A DNA stretch of 64,000 bases from Thalassotalea hakodatensis (GTDB taxonomy: Bacteria; Pseudomonadota; Gammaproteobacteria; Enterobacterales; Alteromonadaceae). The notes beneath the pieces are model-generated. The model was not told the origin of the DNA. It searched no databases and worked only from the letters and a program-made list of their open reading frames with translations. The stretch is from NCBI RefSeq assembly GCF_030295995.1, contig NZ_AP027365.1, forward strand, positions 434,001-498,000. The letters are read 5' to 3'. The position numbers were made by a program, and so were the translations under genes. Shown here piece by piece: positions 40,512 through 49,464 of the stretch. The first letter of the stretch is position 1. Each line of letters starts with the position of its first letter.

Positions 40512-40970
40512 ATGGAACTTAAAAGCATTGTTTCTAAGCTTGCGATGATTAACGTAATGTTGCCACAAGAAAATTTATTGGTAGGTGGCCAACCTACCTC
40601 AGCAGATTTGTTATTCCTACAAAAAATGGGGATCAGACAAGTTATCAATTTACGTCCAAAAACTGAGCCGCTAGGGTATGATGAGCAAGCGATTTGTCAG
40701 CAGTTACAACTGTTTTATCATGTTATACCGGTGACAGACATCACCACATTAACACGAGATAATGCTAAGCAATTATATCAATTACTAGTTGTGAATGAAC
40801 CTACGTTAGTGCATTGTGCAAGTGGTAATAGAGTAGGGGCACTTATTGCTCTTATGGCATTTTGGTTACAACATTGTAGTGCAGAAGATGCGTATTTTTT
40901 AGGGTTACAATCAGGGCTTACAAAGCTTGCTCCTGAGGTGAAAAAGTTACTAGGGTTATCTTCTTGTTAA
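40512..40970 (+). CDS. DUF442 (dual-specificity phosphatase-like) protein of the sulfide operon
   Basis: A 152-residue protein with a cysteine-phosphatase loop HCASGNRVG (C-x5-R) and the N-terminal LLVGGQPTSADLLFL typical of DUF442. In the BigR operons of plant-associated bacteria this domain is fused to the dioxygenase as Blh and acts as a sulfur transferase rather than a phosphatase. It starts 12 bases after the transporter half and is probably the last gene of the operon. Its stop overlaps that of the convergent kinase gene by 4 bases. Confidence 0.85.
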   Translation: MELKSIVSKLAMINVMLPQENLLVGGQPTSADLLFLQKMGIRQVINLRPKTEPLGYDEQAICQQLQLFYHVIPVTDITTLTRDNAKQLYQLLVVNEPTLVHCASGNRVGALIALMAFWLQHCSAEDAYFLGLQSGLTKLAPEVKKLLGLSSC

Positions 40971-43900
40971 TCTGTCTTCTTATGGGCTTTGTCTAATAAT
41001 TGATAGGTTTTCTGTTCTAAAATATTCACATTTACAGGTTTAGTAATATAATCATTCATACCTGCAGCTTGACATTTTTCTTGCTCACCTTTCATCGCAT
41101 TAGCGGTCATCGCCATAATAGGTATTGTTTGGTATCGTTTCCCTGCGTTACCTTGTCGTATCAGAGTCGTGGTGTCGTAACCATTAAGAATTGGCATATT
41201 ACAGTCCATATAGATGATGGAAAACTGAGATTCATCGTTGGAGTTCTGTAATTGTTCAATGGCATCTTCTCCATGTATAGCCGTACTTACGGTTAAGCCC
41301 ATACCCTCTAACATATGTTGTGCGACTTTTCGATTAATTCTATTATCATCAACAACAAGTACATGCACAGGTGAAGATATTAATTGTTGCTGATTTAATA
41401 ATTGCTCTTTGTCATATTTTCGGCGAGTGTCATTAATTTTTTGCTCTTCTCGGTTGCGCTCATGTAATACTGATTCTAAAAAGTCAGCGCGTAATACGGG
41501 CGATTCAATAATCGTTGCTTGAGAGCTTATTTTTGAGAGATCATAACGTCCGTTATCAATGATTAACCATTGCGTCAGTGTGTTTTCTTTTAATGTATTC
41601 TTAATATCGGCTATGTTGTTGTCAGCTTTTAAAAATGAGGTATCGGTCACTAAGTAATCGATAGTATTTTCTAATAAAAGTTGAGTTATATTACTCGTGA
41701 TAGGTATTAAAGAGCCGCCACTGAAGTTTATTAATCGTTCAATAATTGAGCATTCAATTGGATCTTCAATGCAAACACAAAAGTACTTACCTTGTAAACG
41801 TGTTTTCACTTGTGCATCGAATGACACACACTCTTCAAGCATGATTGTGACCGTAAAGGTACTGCCTTTTCCTAACTGAGAGCTAACGTGGATATCGCCG
41901 CCCATTAAATTGGCTATTTGTTTACAGATTGACAGCCCTAAACCTGTACCACCATATTCTTCGGTAATAGTTCTATTGGCTTGAGAAAATTCTTGGAATA
42001 AGTGTGTTAATTCATCTTCGGAAATACCAATGCCTGTATCTTCAACCGTGAGATTTAATATCACGGTAGATTCTGTGGTTATGGATTCCGCGGTTATTTT
42101 TATATAACCTTCTTTGGTGAATTTTGCTGCGTTACTGACAAGGTTTGAAATGATTTGTTTTAAACGAAATGCATCAAACTTCGCTGATGCGATGGTTAAG
42201 TGGCTAGTATCTATATAAAAAGTTAACCCTTTCTCTTTAATGACGATACTCAGGGTAGAAACTAACGACTCAATTACGTCGTGAATTTGATGATGTTGAT
42301 AATTTAATTCAAGTTTACCTGCTTCGATTTTAGAGATATCTAATATATCATTGACTAATGAACTTAATGTTTCAATGCCATTTTCAGCCATTGAAATATA
42401 ATCATTTTCATCTTGAGAATGAATGTCACGTTTTAATAATTGGATTGCACCAGTAATTCCGTTTAATGGAGTGCGCATTTCATGGCTAATTGTTGAAATG
42501 AATCGGCTTTTAATGTCACTCAACTCTACTGCTTTATCACGGGCAATTTCTAGCTCGCTTGTTCGTAGTTCAACTTCTTTTTCAAGGTTGAATTTTTGTT
42601 GTTCTATTAAATTATATGCCTCATTTTCCGCGGTCACATCAGATATTAGTAATGCTAGTTTTGGGGTTTTCTTTTTTACTGTATCGCGAAATAATGGAAT
42701 TGCTTTGCAATTTAAATACAAGGTGGTATTACCTTGAGTTGCTTTAAGTGTTTGGTGATTTATTGGGGTGCTAGCGGAAAAGTGAGTAAATATTGATGTA
42801 ATATCTAACGTTAAATGTTCTTTTAGTACACTAGAAATTGCTTTACCTACCAGTTCATTAACCGACGCCCTCATTAGGTTTGATGCTGCTGTGTTGCAAC
42901 TAATGATGCTATGTTGCTTGTTGAGCACAAAAACCGCTTCATTGGTTGAGTCAATAATTCTTTGCCCTGACTCAAATTGCTTTGCCAGTCGACTGGCTTT
43001 ATTCGATAGATTATAAAAATATACTAATATTGATAACGCAATGATCACGACAATGAATAAAACAATTATACTTGAGGTAAGCGCTTGCGTTTTTTGTGCA
43101 TTGATATATTTCTGAGGCAGCATTAAAGCAACTTGTAACGTATTTCCTTTGCCATCAACGGGTAGTTGAAGTTGTTTTAGTATGCCTCTAAATTGCTCTT
43201 TGCTTGCTGAAGAACTTATAGATAATGCGTCAGCTTCCTCGTTTTCGAAGATATAATCTTGGTTTAATCGATGTTCAGGGGATAAATCACGCGAATATTT
43301 TAATGTACCATCTTCGTGACAAAGGTAGTATCCTTCATCATCCATCACCATTAATTGCTGATGATCAGTGATCAAACCACGTACACTATTAAAAATTTTA
43401 GTCACATCAACATTGGCAACGAGCACGCCATATAAGGTTCCTTCATCTTGGTATATTGGAATTGACAATCTAAGCGTTGGAACATGTGGAATTTCAATGG
43501 TGTTATTCTCTTTATTTAAAGAAATGCGTGAAAATAACATGTTTTTAGTCGGTGAATTCACAGCCTCTGTAAAGTAATCATGATGGGCTTTGTTTTGAAG
43601 AACGTTAGCAGGAACGCTACTTATATTACCTTTCTGGCGGATAACTTTTAAAAATTCATCGCCGTTATTTAAAATAATGCGTAGTTGAAAATACTCATCA
43701 TAATTTTTTAAAAATCCAATAAATATCTGCTCTAATCGTTTACGCCATAATTCTGTCGTAGAGCCATCTAAAGCATCAATGTCATTATTCTTATTAGCTC
43801 TAGCTAAGCCTCGTAAAGGGGGGGTAAAATGTAAAAATGACACCTCATTGCTTAAAGATGAGAACTCTGAATTAAGTTCTTCCATGATGTTTTCATGAAC

Positions 43901-44026
43901 TTGATTTATTTCATTTATACTACGCGCTTCAATGTTGGCTGTATTGTTATAGATAAAGCCACTAGCAACAATGATTAAACACAGTAGTAAACTCGCACCG
44001 AGATAAAATTTCCACTTTTTGTTCAT
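40967..44026 (-). CDS. Membrane-bound hybrid sensor histidine kinase
   Basis: A 1019-residue protein: membrane segment 8-27, periplasmic Cache-like sensor (about 28-315), membrane segment 316-338, PAS domain (355-465), HisKA with H515 (ISHEMRTPLNG), HATPase (about 610-730, DTGIGISEDEL, GTGLGLSICKQ), a region resembling a receiver that lacks the phosphorylation site (about 755-860), and a true receiver (about 885-1010, VLVVDDNRINRKVAQ, YMDCNMP). There is no HPt domain and no response regulator next to it, so its output partner must be elsewhere. Confidence 0.92.
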   Translation of the reverse strand: MNKKWKFYLGASLLLCLIIVASGFIYNNTANIEARSINEINQVHENIMEELNSEFSSLSNEVSFLHFTPPLRGLARANKNNDIDALDGSTTELWRKRLEQIFIGFLKNYDEYFQLRIILNNGDEFLKVIRQKGNISSVPANVLQNKAHHDYFTEAVNSPTKNMLFSRISLNKENNTIEIPHVPTLRLSIPIYQDEGTLYGVLVANVDVTKIFNSVRGLITDHQQLMVMDDEGYYLCHEDGTLKYSRDLSPEHRLNQDYIFENEEADALSISSSASKEQFRGILKQLQLPVDGKGNTLQVALMLPQKYINAQKTQALTSSIIVLFIVVIIALSILVYFYNLSNKASRLAKQFESGQRIIDSTNEAVFVLNKQHSIISCNTAASNLMRASVNELVGKAISSVLKEHLTLDITSIFTHFSASTPINHQTLKATQGNTTLYLNCKAIPLFRDTVKKKTPKLALLISDVTAENEAYNLIEQQKFNLEKEVELRTSELEIARDKAVELSDIKSRFISTISHEMRTPLNGITGAIQLLKRDIHSQDENDYISMAENGIETLSSLVNDILDISKIEAGKLELNYQHHQIHDVIESLVSTLSIVIKEKGLTFYIDTSHLTIASAKFDAFRLKQIISNLVSNAAKFTKEGYIKITAESITTESTVILNLTVEDTGIGISEDELTHLFQEFSQANRTITEEYGGTGLGLSICKQIANLMGGDIHVSSQLGKGSTFTVTIMLEECVSFDAQVKTRLQGKYFCVCIEDPIECSIIERLINFSGGSLIPITSNITQLLLENTIDYLVTDTSFLKADNNIADIKNTLKENTLTQWLIIDNGRYDLSKISSQATIIESPVLRADFLESVLHERNREEQKINDTRRKYDKEQLLNQQQLISSPVHVLVVDDNRINRKVAQHMLEGMGLTVSTAIHGEDAIEQLQNSNDESQFSIIYMDCNMPILNGYDTTTLIRQGNAGKRYQTIPIMAMTANAMKGEQEKCQAAGMNDYITKPVNVNILEQKTYQLLDKAHKKTD

Positions 44027-44057
44027 GAACTTTGAACCATCGTCCCCTCAAGCAAAT

Positions 44058-44327
44058 TTATACTAATTCGCATAAAGATTAAGTCAGCTCAGAGCGATGT
44101 CAGAGGTGGTAGAATAAGCGAAACGTGTGCAGGTTATAGTGTTCTACATCAAACACGTTTTGCGCAATAATCGCGCCTCTAACACGCTCCCAAAGGGCGA
44201 GTTTAAACGCTTCATAGCCTGTGTTGTTGATTTTGAAAAGGGAATAACCATTCTCTGTAATCAACGCCGTGCCTCTAAAGCGTTTAATTCTCGCTGAATG
44301 ACCGAATATTTATGCGAATTGGTATTA
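44058..44327. repeat. MITE-like dispersed repeat, complete copy
   Basis: The 270-bp element has 23-base terminal inverted repeats matching at 20 positions, with the core AATTCGCATAAA at both ends. On the minus strand its first 130 or so bases match the sequence at 63802-63990 almost exactly, apart from an insert in that second copy. It explains most of the 484-base gap between the kinase and dUTPase genes; beyond it I see nothing. Short open frames within it (e.g. one containing MKRLNSPFGSVLEARLL) are probably not genes. Confidence 0.85.
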
Positions 44328-44510
44328 CTCGCTTTACATTGATTGTTAAATTTTTGTTATAACCAAGTATCACTTAGTATAGACATGTTCTTCATTTATA
44401 GCCTATTTTTATTCATATGCATGACGTAAATTTAGTGTACAACGCCAAAAAATCAAGCACAGTAGCATCAGCCGAAGCTTATTGAATAATAGATACCCCG
44501 TGATCTTTCT

Positions 44511-45140
44511 TTATCTTGGGTAGTGACTTTTTAATGTTGAATAAAGTTGTTGCTGAAAATTTTCGGCTCCAGCATCTAGTGCACTTACAACACGTGCTAA
44601 CACTTCGTTGTCTTCTTCGCCGTGCCATATTTTTATATAAGTTCCATCTTTATAGCCATGATCTTGACGGAAAAAGTTTAAGGTGTTTTTTCCAACGTAT
44701 TGACGAAATAATTCGTTTAGATCCATTGACATTAAACGCATACAATCAGCAAAGGCTGTGGCATCAAATGCTTTATGAGTAACCGCTGCCGACGCTAGGT
44801 TTTCTAAAGCAATTTTAAAATCTTGCTCGTCGGTAGGCTGTGCAAGTTGCTTTACTAACTCATCGGTTATTTGTTCAACAGGTGAACCTGTCATTAAACG
44901 TAAACTTAAACCAAAATGAAAAATATCAACGAGTTCAAGCTGTACTTGTGCAACGTCTATTTCTTGATGTTTCCACCATTTCCAACCATGATGATCCAAC
45001 ATTTCAGCACATTCTACCCAGATTGCTCTATACCATTCGTAGCCATTAGCACGCCATGTTTCACTGACTCGGGTGTTCATTGCGTCTTGTAATGTTAGCA
45101 TTTGTTGAATTTGAGAGTGAGCAATACTGTGTTTTGTCAT
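44511..45140 (-). CDS. dUTP diphosphatase, all-alpha (dimeric) type
   Basis: A 209-residue protein of the all-alpha NTP-pyrophosphatase superfamily. The metal-binding ECAEMLDHHGWKWWK and ELVDIFHFGLSLRL motifs are those of dimeric dUTPases. It would convert dUTP to dUMP, keeping uracil out of DNA. It is a single gene, transcribed toward the MITE-like repeat. Confidence 0.88.
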   Translation of the reverse strand: MTKHSIAHSQIQQMLTLQDAMNTRVSETWRANGYEWYRAIWVECAEMLDHHGWKWWKHQEIDVAQVQLELVDIFHFGLSLRLMTGSPVEQITDELVKQLAQPTDEQDFKIALENLASAAVTHKAFDATAFADCMRLMSMDLNELFRQYVGKNTLNFFRQDHGYKDGTYIKIWHGEEDNEVLARVVSALDAGAENFQQQLYSTLKSHYPR

Positions 45141-45213
45141 GTTTTTTCCAATTAATCAGACGTCATTACGTATAGTTTGCCGTAGAGGTTTCGTTGGCAC
45201 AAGTAAAGAATGC

Positions 45214-46230
45214 TTACTGGGCGCTAAACAGTTTTTTCTTGGCGATAACACGGTAGTCTTTCGGAGTAGTAGCCATGTTCTTTTTAAATAAGCGGGTAAA
45301 ATGGCTTTGGTCTTGATAGCCAACATGAAAAGCGACCTCTTGTATCGATAAGTTAGTCGAAGTTAATAACTCTTTTGCTGCTTCTAATTTTAACTGTTGC
45401 CAATATTTATAAGCACTTATTCCGTTTGCTTGTTTAAACCTTCGTGTAAGCGATCTTACACTTATATCAAACTGTTCTGCGATCGATTCAAGAGAAGTTT
45501 CAGCACTTAAGTTTGTTTGCATCCAAAATTGTATTTGACTGATAAGTTCATCACTATGGCGATCGGCTGCCCCCTCTAAATAACGTTGCTCTTCATATGG
45601 CTTTCTAATTTCGTGAGAAAAGTTGCGTTCCACTGTTTGCGCTGCAACTTTGCCATAAATTTGCGCAATGATATGTACAATAATATCTGCGAGGGCATTT
45701 AAGCTGGCTGCACAGTAGATACGATCAGATTGAGTAATAAAAAAATCAGGTTTAAGGTCAACTTGTGGATAATCTCGTTTAAATTGGTCTACGTAGTGCC
45801 AATGTGTGGTGGCTGGCCTTGAATGTAAAATACCTGCCTCTGCCATAAAACATACGCCTGTTCCACCACCAATAACGGTACTTCCTTGATGCCAAATTTT
45901 ATCTAACCAATTAATCAGTTTAGGTAGGCGTTTAAGTAGCGGTCTTGGATTTCGCCATAAACTTGGAATGAAAGCAAAGTCAGGTTGAGTCGCTTTGGCT
46001 ACTTCAACGTCAGGCAATAATCTAATGAGTGCTCGAGTGGTGACAGGTTTTAAATGTTCGGCGACCATTTCAATGATTAATTTCGGCGCATTTTTATTTT
46101 GTTGTAACCCCGCGGCTTCACCAGCACGCAGCATTTCAACGGGTAAGCTTACACTTGTTGCCAACATATGATCGTACAAGATCAAGGCAACTTGTACTTT
46201 TTTACGTTTTAATGACGAGTTTTGTTTCAT
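45214..46230 (-). CDS. GlxA-type transcriptional regulator (DJ-1/PfpI + AraC)
   Basis: A 338-residue regulator with an N-terminal DJ-1/PfpI-like domain (about 10-200; FMAEAGILHSRPATTHWHYVDQF replaces the active-site elbow) and a C-terminal AraC DNA-binding domain with two helix-turn-helix motifs (ISVRSLTRRFKQANGISAYKYWQ and QEVAFHVGYQDQSHFTRLFKK). Members often control amine or lipid metabolism. It is divergent from fabY, with a 107-base intergenic region, so fabY may be a target; this is inference. Confidence 0.88.
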   Translation of the reverse strand: MKQNSSLKRKKVQVALILYDHMLATSVSLPVEMLRAGEAAGLQQNKNAPKLIIEMVAEHLKPVTTRALIRLLPDVEVAKATQPDFAFIPSLWRNPRPLLKRLPKLINWLDKIWHQGSTVIGGGTGVCFMAEAGILHSRPATTHWHYVDQFKRDYPQVDLKPDFFITQSDRIYCAASLNALADIIVHIIAQIYGKVAAQTVERNFSHEIRKPYEEQRYLEGAADRHSDELISQIQFWMQTNLSAETSLESIAEQFDISVRSLTRRFKQANGISAYKYWQQLKLEAAKELLTSTNLSIQEVAFHVGYQDQSHFTRLFKKNMATTPKDYRVIAKKKLFSAQ

Positions 46231-46284
46231 TTGGCTATATTGACATAAATTTTGGCCGAATATAACAATTAAAACAATTCGATT

Positions 46285-46325
46285 CTAAATACACTTAATA
46301 CATTAATCGTATTATCTGTATTTAG
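46285..46325 (+). promoter_or_regulatory. Symmetrical hairpin/operator before fabY
   Basis: CTAAATACA (46285-46293) pairs with TGTATTTAG (46317-46325). Inside it, after three bases on each side, AATAC pairs with GTATT around ATTAATC. The whole is a regular 41-base palindrome ending 13 bases before the fabY ATG. It may be an operator for the divergent regulator or for a fatty-acid repressor, or a leader hairpin. Confidence 0.5.
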
Positions 46326-46337
46326 AAGAGGCATGAC

Positions 46338-48239
46338 ATGACAGCATTACCGGTAATTGTTGGTATGGGCGGCATAAACGCCGCTGGCCGTACTTCGTTT
46401 CATCAAGGCTTTCGACGTATTATTTTAGATAAATTATCGGAAGAAGCACGGCAAGAAACGTTTGTTGGCTTGGCAACATTAATGAACTTAGTGTCATTTA
46501 AAGATGGCCTTTATGTTGATCATTTAGGTGAGGCCATAGCTAGTAATAGTATTGAGGCCCGTTATGGTGAGAAAATTTTAGCAGGTACTTTGATCCGTAA
46601 AATCGAATCAAATCATTTTGATCCTGATGCAACACCATGGCAGCAAAAAATTGCTTTACAGGCCGAAAGTAATGGTTTGGTTTTTACCGCTAAAAAACGT
46701 GATTTGCCTAGACCATTACCAAGTACATGGCAAGTGAGTGAACTTGACGAAAAAAACGTAAAAGTATTCATTGAGGGCACGCTTGAAGTAAAGCACGACT
46801 CAACGCGCGATAACCCAATAAAGGCTGCAGGTCAATTTCCTACCGGTTTTAATCCTGCCGTATTATATAATAGCCGCTATCAACCCAGAGGGCTACAAGC
46901 GACGATATTTGGTGCAGCTGATGCTATTCATTCAACGGGTTATAGTTGGCCTGAGTTAGCAAAACACGTAAGCCCAGATGAAATCGGAACATATTCTGCT
47001 TCTGTTTTTGGCCAAATGCAGGCCGAAGGTTTAGGCGGTATGACACAAAACCGATTGAAAGGCGAAAGGGTGTCAACTAAAAACCTTGCACTTGGTTTAA
47101 ATACGATGTCTACCGACTTTATCAATGCGTATGTTACAGGAAGCGTGGGTACGACGTTTACTTCTACTGGTGCTTGTGCCACATTTTTGTATAACTTGAA
47201 AGCAGCGGTCAATGACATTCAATCGGGTCGTATTCGGTTAGCTATTGTGGGTAGTAATGACTGTGCGCTGACGCCTGAAGTTATTGAAGGTTTCGGTAAC
47301 ATGAGTGCACTTGCCAACGAAGAAGGCTTGAAAAAGCTTGATGGTATTATTGAAGGTGAAGCAAACCATCGTAGAACCAGCAGACCTTTTGGTGAGAACT
47401 GTGGCTTTACCATTGGTGAAGCTGCGCAATTTCTTGTTCTTATGGATGATAAATTAGCGTTAGAACTTGGCACTAAAGTTTTAGGCTCAGTTGCAGACGT
47501 TTATACAAACGCTGATGGTATTAAAAAGTCGATCACAGCACCAGGCCCTGGTAATTATATTACTATGGCGAAATCTGTCGCGTTGGCAACAAGCATCGTA
47601 GGTGAAGAAGCGGTTCAACAACGAAGCTTTATTTTAGCGCATGGATCAAGCACTCCGCAAAATAGGGTGACTGAATCACTTATTTATCATCGTATTGCTG
47701 AGTCATTTAATATTAACCAGTGGCCGGTAGCAGCACCCAAAGCGTATTTAGGCCATACTATTGGCCCAGCAAGTGGCGACCAAGTAGCTTGGGCGTTAGG
47801 TGTGTTTGAATATAATATTATGCCAGGCATTACGACTATCGATTCGGTGGCGGATGATGTGCATGATGAAAGATTAAACATATCGACTGAGCATTGGCAG
47901 TGTGATGACATGGATGTAGCGTTTATTAACTCTAAGGGGTTTGGCGGTAACAATGCAACGGCAACACTACTCTCTCCTAAAGTGACTCTGTCTATGATGG
48001 AAAAGCGCTATGGTAGTGAAGCGCTAACAACTTATTATGATAAACTTGTTCGTGTTGAGCAGGCGCGTGAGCAATACCAAGCGAAAGCAGATAAAGGTCA
48101 GTTTGAATTGATTTATAAATTCGGTGACGGTGTACTATCAGACGATGATATTAGTATTTCACAAGATGAAATTGCAATGTCGGGTATGGCTCAGACAATT
48201 TCATTGCCAAAAGCTAACCCATTTAGTGACATGGTGTAA
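46338..48239 (+). CDS. fabY: Beta-ketoacyl-ACP synthase, FabY type
   Basis: A 633-residue ketoacyl synthase that closely matches FabY of Pseudomonas aeruginosa (634 residues), which starts fatty acid synthesis by condensing acetyl-CoA with malonyl-ACP in place of FabH. The Cys-His-His set is visible: GACATFLYNL, AHGSSTPQNRVTE and AYLGHTIGPAS. The N-terminal 180 residues, beginning LPVIVGMGGINAAGRTSFHQGFRR, are specific to this type. GAGG precedes the ATG, and a terminator follows. Confidence 0.93.
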   Translation: MTALPVIVGMGGINAAGRTSFHQGFRRIILDKLSEEARQETFVGLATLMNLVSFKDGLYVDHLGEAIASNSIEARYGEKILAGTLIRKIESNHFDPDATPWQQKIALQAESNGLVFTAKKRDLPRPLPSTWQVSELDEKNVKVFIEGTLEVKHDSTRDNPIKAAGQFPTGFNPAVLYNSRYQPRGLQATIFGAADAIHSTGYSWPELAKHVSPDEIGTYSASVFGQMQAEGLGGMTQNRLKGERVSTKNLALGLNTMSTDFINAYVTGSVGTTFTSTGACATFLYNLKAAVNDIQSGRIRLAIVGSNDCALTPEVIEGFGNMSALANEEGLKKLDGIIEGEANHRRTSRPFGENCGFTIGEAAQFLVLMDDKLALELGTKVLGSVADVYTNADGIKKSITAPGPGNYITMAKSVALATSIVGEEAVQQRSFILAHGSSTPQNRVTESLIYHRIAESFNINQWPVAAPKAYLGHTIGPASGDQVAWALGVFEYNIMPGITTIDSVADDVHDERLNISTEHWQCDDMDVAFINSKGFGGNNATATLLSPKVTLSMMEKRYGSEALTTYYDKLVRVEQAREQYQAKADKGQFELIYKFGDGVLSDDDISISQDEIAMSGMAQTISLPKANPFSDMV

Positions 48240-48267
48240 TAACCCGTCAATAAAGCTTTCTAGTATT

Positions 48268-48295
48268 AAGGTCAGTGAAATACTGGCCTTTTTTC
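48268..48295 (+). terminator. Intrinsic terminator after fabY
   Basis: AAGGTCAGT and ACTGGCCTT pair (one G-T) around GAAAT, followed by a T run. The convergent gene ends at 48313. Confidence 0.85.
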
Positions 48296-48312
48296 TGTAT
48301 TAAGTTTGGGGG

Positions 48313-49335
48313 TTAAGAAGCGGCGTCATCGTTTTCTATTTCTTCACTGGTATCTGTTGGTAACGTTTCTAGCGTATACCGCCCATGCACTATCGCTCTT
48401 TCTGATTCGGGTGCTATCTCACCTAAGGGCAACATAGCAGGCCCAGTTGGTTCGGCTAATATATAAGTTGTCCCTTGTTCTGTGAGGGTTTTATCATTGC
48501 CTTGTGGAGTGTCATCAATACCTATTAAGGCATGATTATCAATAAAAATGAGTACCATTTTCACTCTAGGCATTAACATACGGAGCATAGCTGCTACGAG
48601 CGTTACTTTACTGTCACAGTCTCCTTGATTTTCATAAAGCAGTTTTAGCGGTGGATTAAAACCAGCACCTGAAGAGGTGATACGCGATTCTAGCGTGGCA
48701 TAAGGAATGCTTTGTACAAAACTAATGACAAAATTAGTCACCCGTCTTATATTTTTGATTGATGACTTAGCCATAATTGTTGGCTTTAAAGGCTTGAAAT
48801 CTACTACTGATTCCTGCGCAATTCTGCTGTGATCGGGTTTTATCGCAAGTATATTGTCTGGCGTATAAAACTCTTGGTAATAGGTTTTCTGTAGATATTC
48901 AGCAAAAAAGCTTTTTTGTAAGGTAGCAATTTTCTGTTCTGCTGCTTTTATTGCTGACGCGCTTTGACCTTTTATTTCTGCAGTTACGTTACTACCTTGC
49001 CGATTAAAGCGAATATAAACATCTGAAATTGGCTGTTTTCTAAGGTGTTTTCGTAAACTGTTGTTGACAAACTCTTGAGCACGTTCAGGTTTATAAGTGT
49101 TAAAACTTCTATACTTATCAAAAACTTGCTTTTTTTTAAACTGAAAGTTTAGCGTCTGCGAAATATTGTTATGATCAAGCCATTCAACATGAAAATTTAC
49201 CTGATCTTGCTGTTGTTTTTTACTGAAATTGAGTTGTTCAGCATGACTGTATGCGCCGAACAGTAGTGAAAAATAAAGTAAAAAACCATTAACGGCTTTG
49301 GATTGTTGCATTTGTTCACTTAATTGCAATTTCAT
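48313..49335 (-). CDS. Exported transglutaminase-like protein
   Basis: A 340-residue protein with a signal-like hydrophobic segment (about residues 15-32, VNGFLLYFSLLFGAYSHA). A transglutaminase-like Cys-His-Glu/Asp arrangement is visible in the second half: GDCDSKVTLVAAMLR, IDNHALIGID and YILAEPTGPAMLPLGE. The preceding SIPYATLE and SGAGFNPPLKLLYENQ fit the same fold. It probably acts as a periplasmic peptidase or amidase; the substrate is unknown. Confidence 0.78.
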   Translation of the reverse strand: MKLQLSEQMQQSKAVNGFLLYFSLLFGAYSHAEQLNFSKKQQQDQVNFHVEWLDHNNISQTLNFQFKKKQVFDKYRSFNTYKPERAQEFVNNSLRKHLRKQPISDVYIRFNRQGSNVTAEIKGQSASAIKAAEQKIATLQKSFFAEYLQKTYYQEFYTPDNILAIKPDHSRIAQESVVDFKPLKPTIMAKSSIKNIRRVTNFVISFVQSIPYATLESRITSSGAGFNPPLKLLYENQGDCDSKVTLVAAMLRMLMPRVKMVLIFIDNHALIGIDDTPQGNDKTLTEQGTTYILAEPTGPAMLPLGEIAPESERAIVHGRYTLETLPTDTSEEIENDDAAS

Positions 49336-49464
49336 GTCTTATACTCACTTTAAGCAAGCTAAAGCAATTCGACAAGTTATTTGCGTTGCTATGCTTTACA
49401 TTCTCAATAGTTTCGTTATATTCAAACGAGTGTTTGAATTAATTGTTTGAAATGAGGTTGCCGT

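Noticed and set aside
44150-44330. Short open frames inside the MITE-like repeat as a gene
   Set aside because: The frames are short, differ between the two copies because of the 49-base insert, and lack a ribosome binding site.
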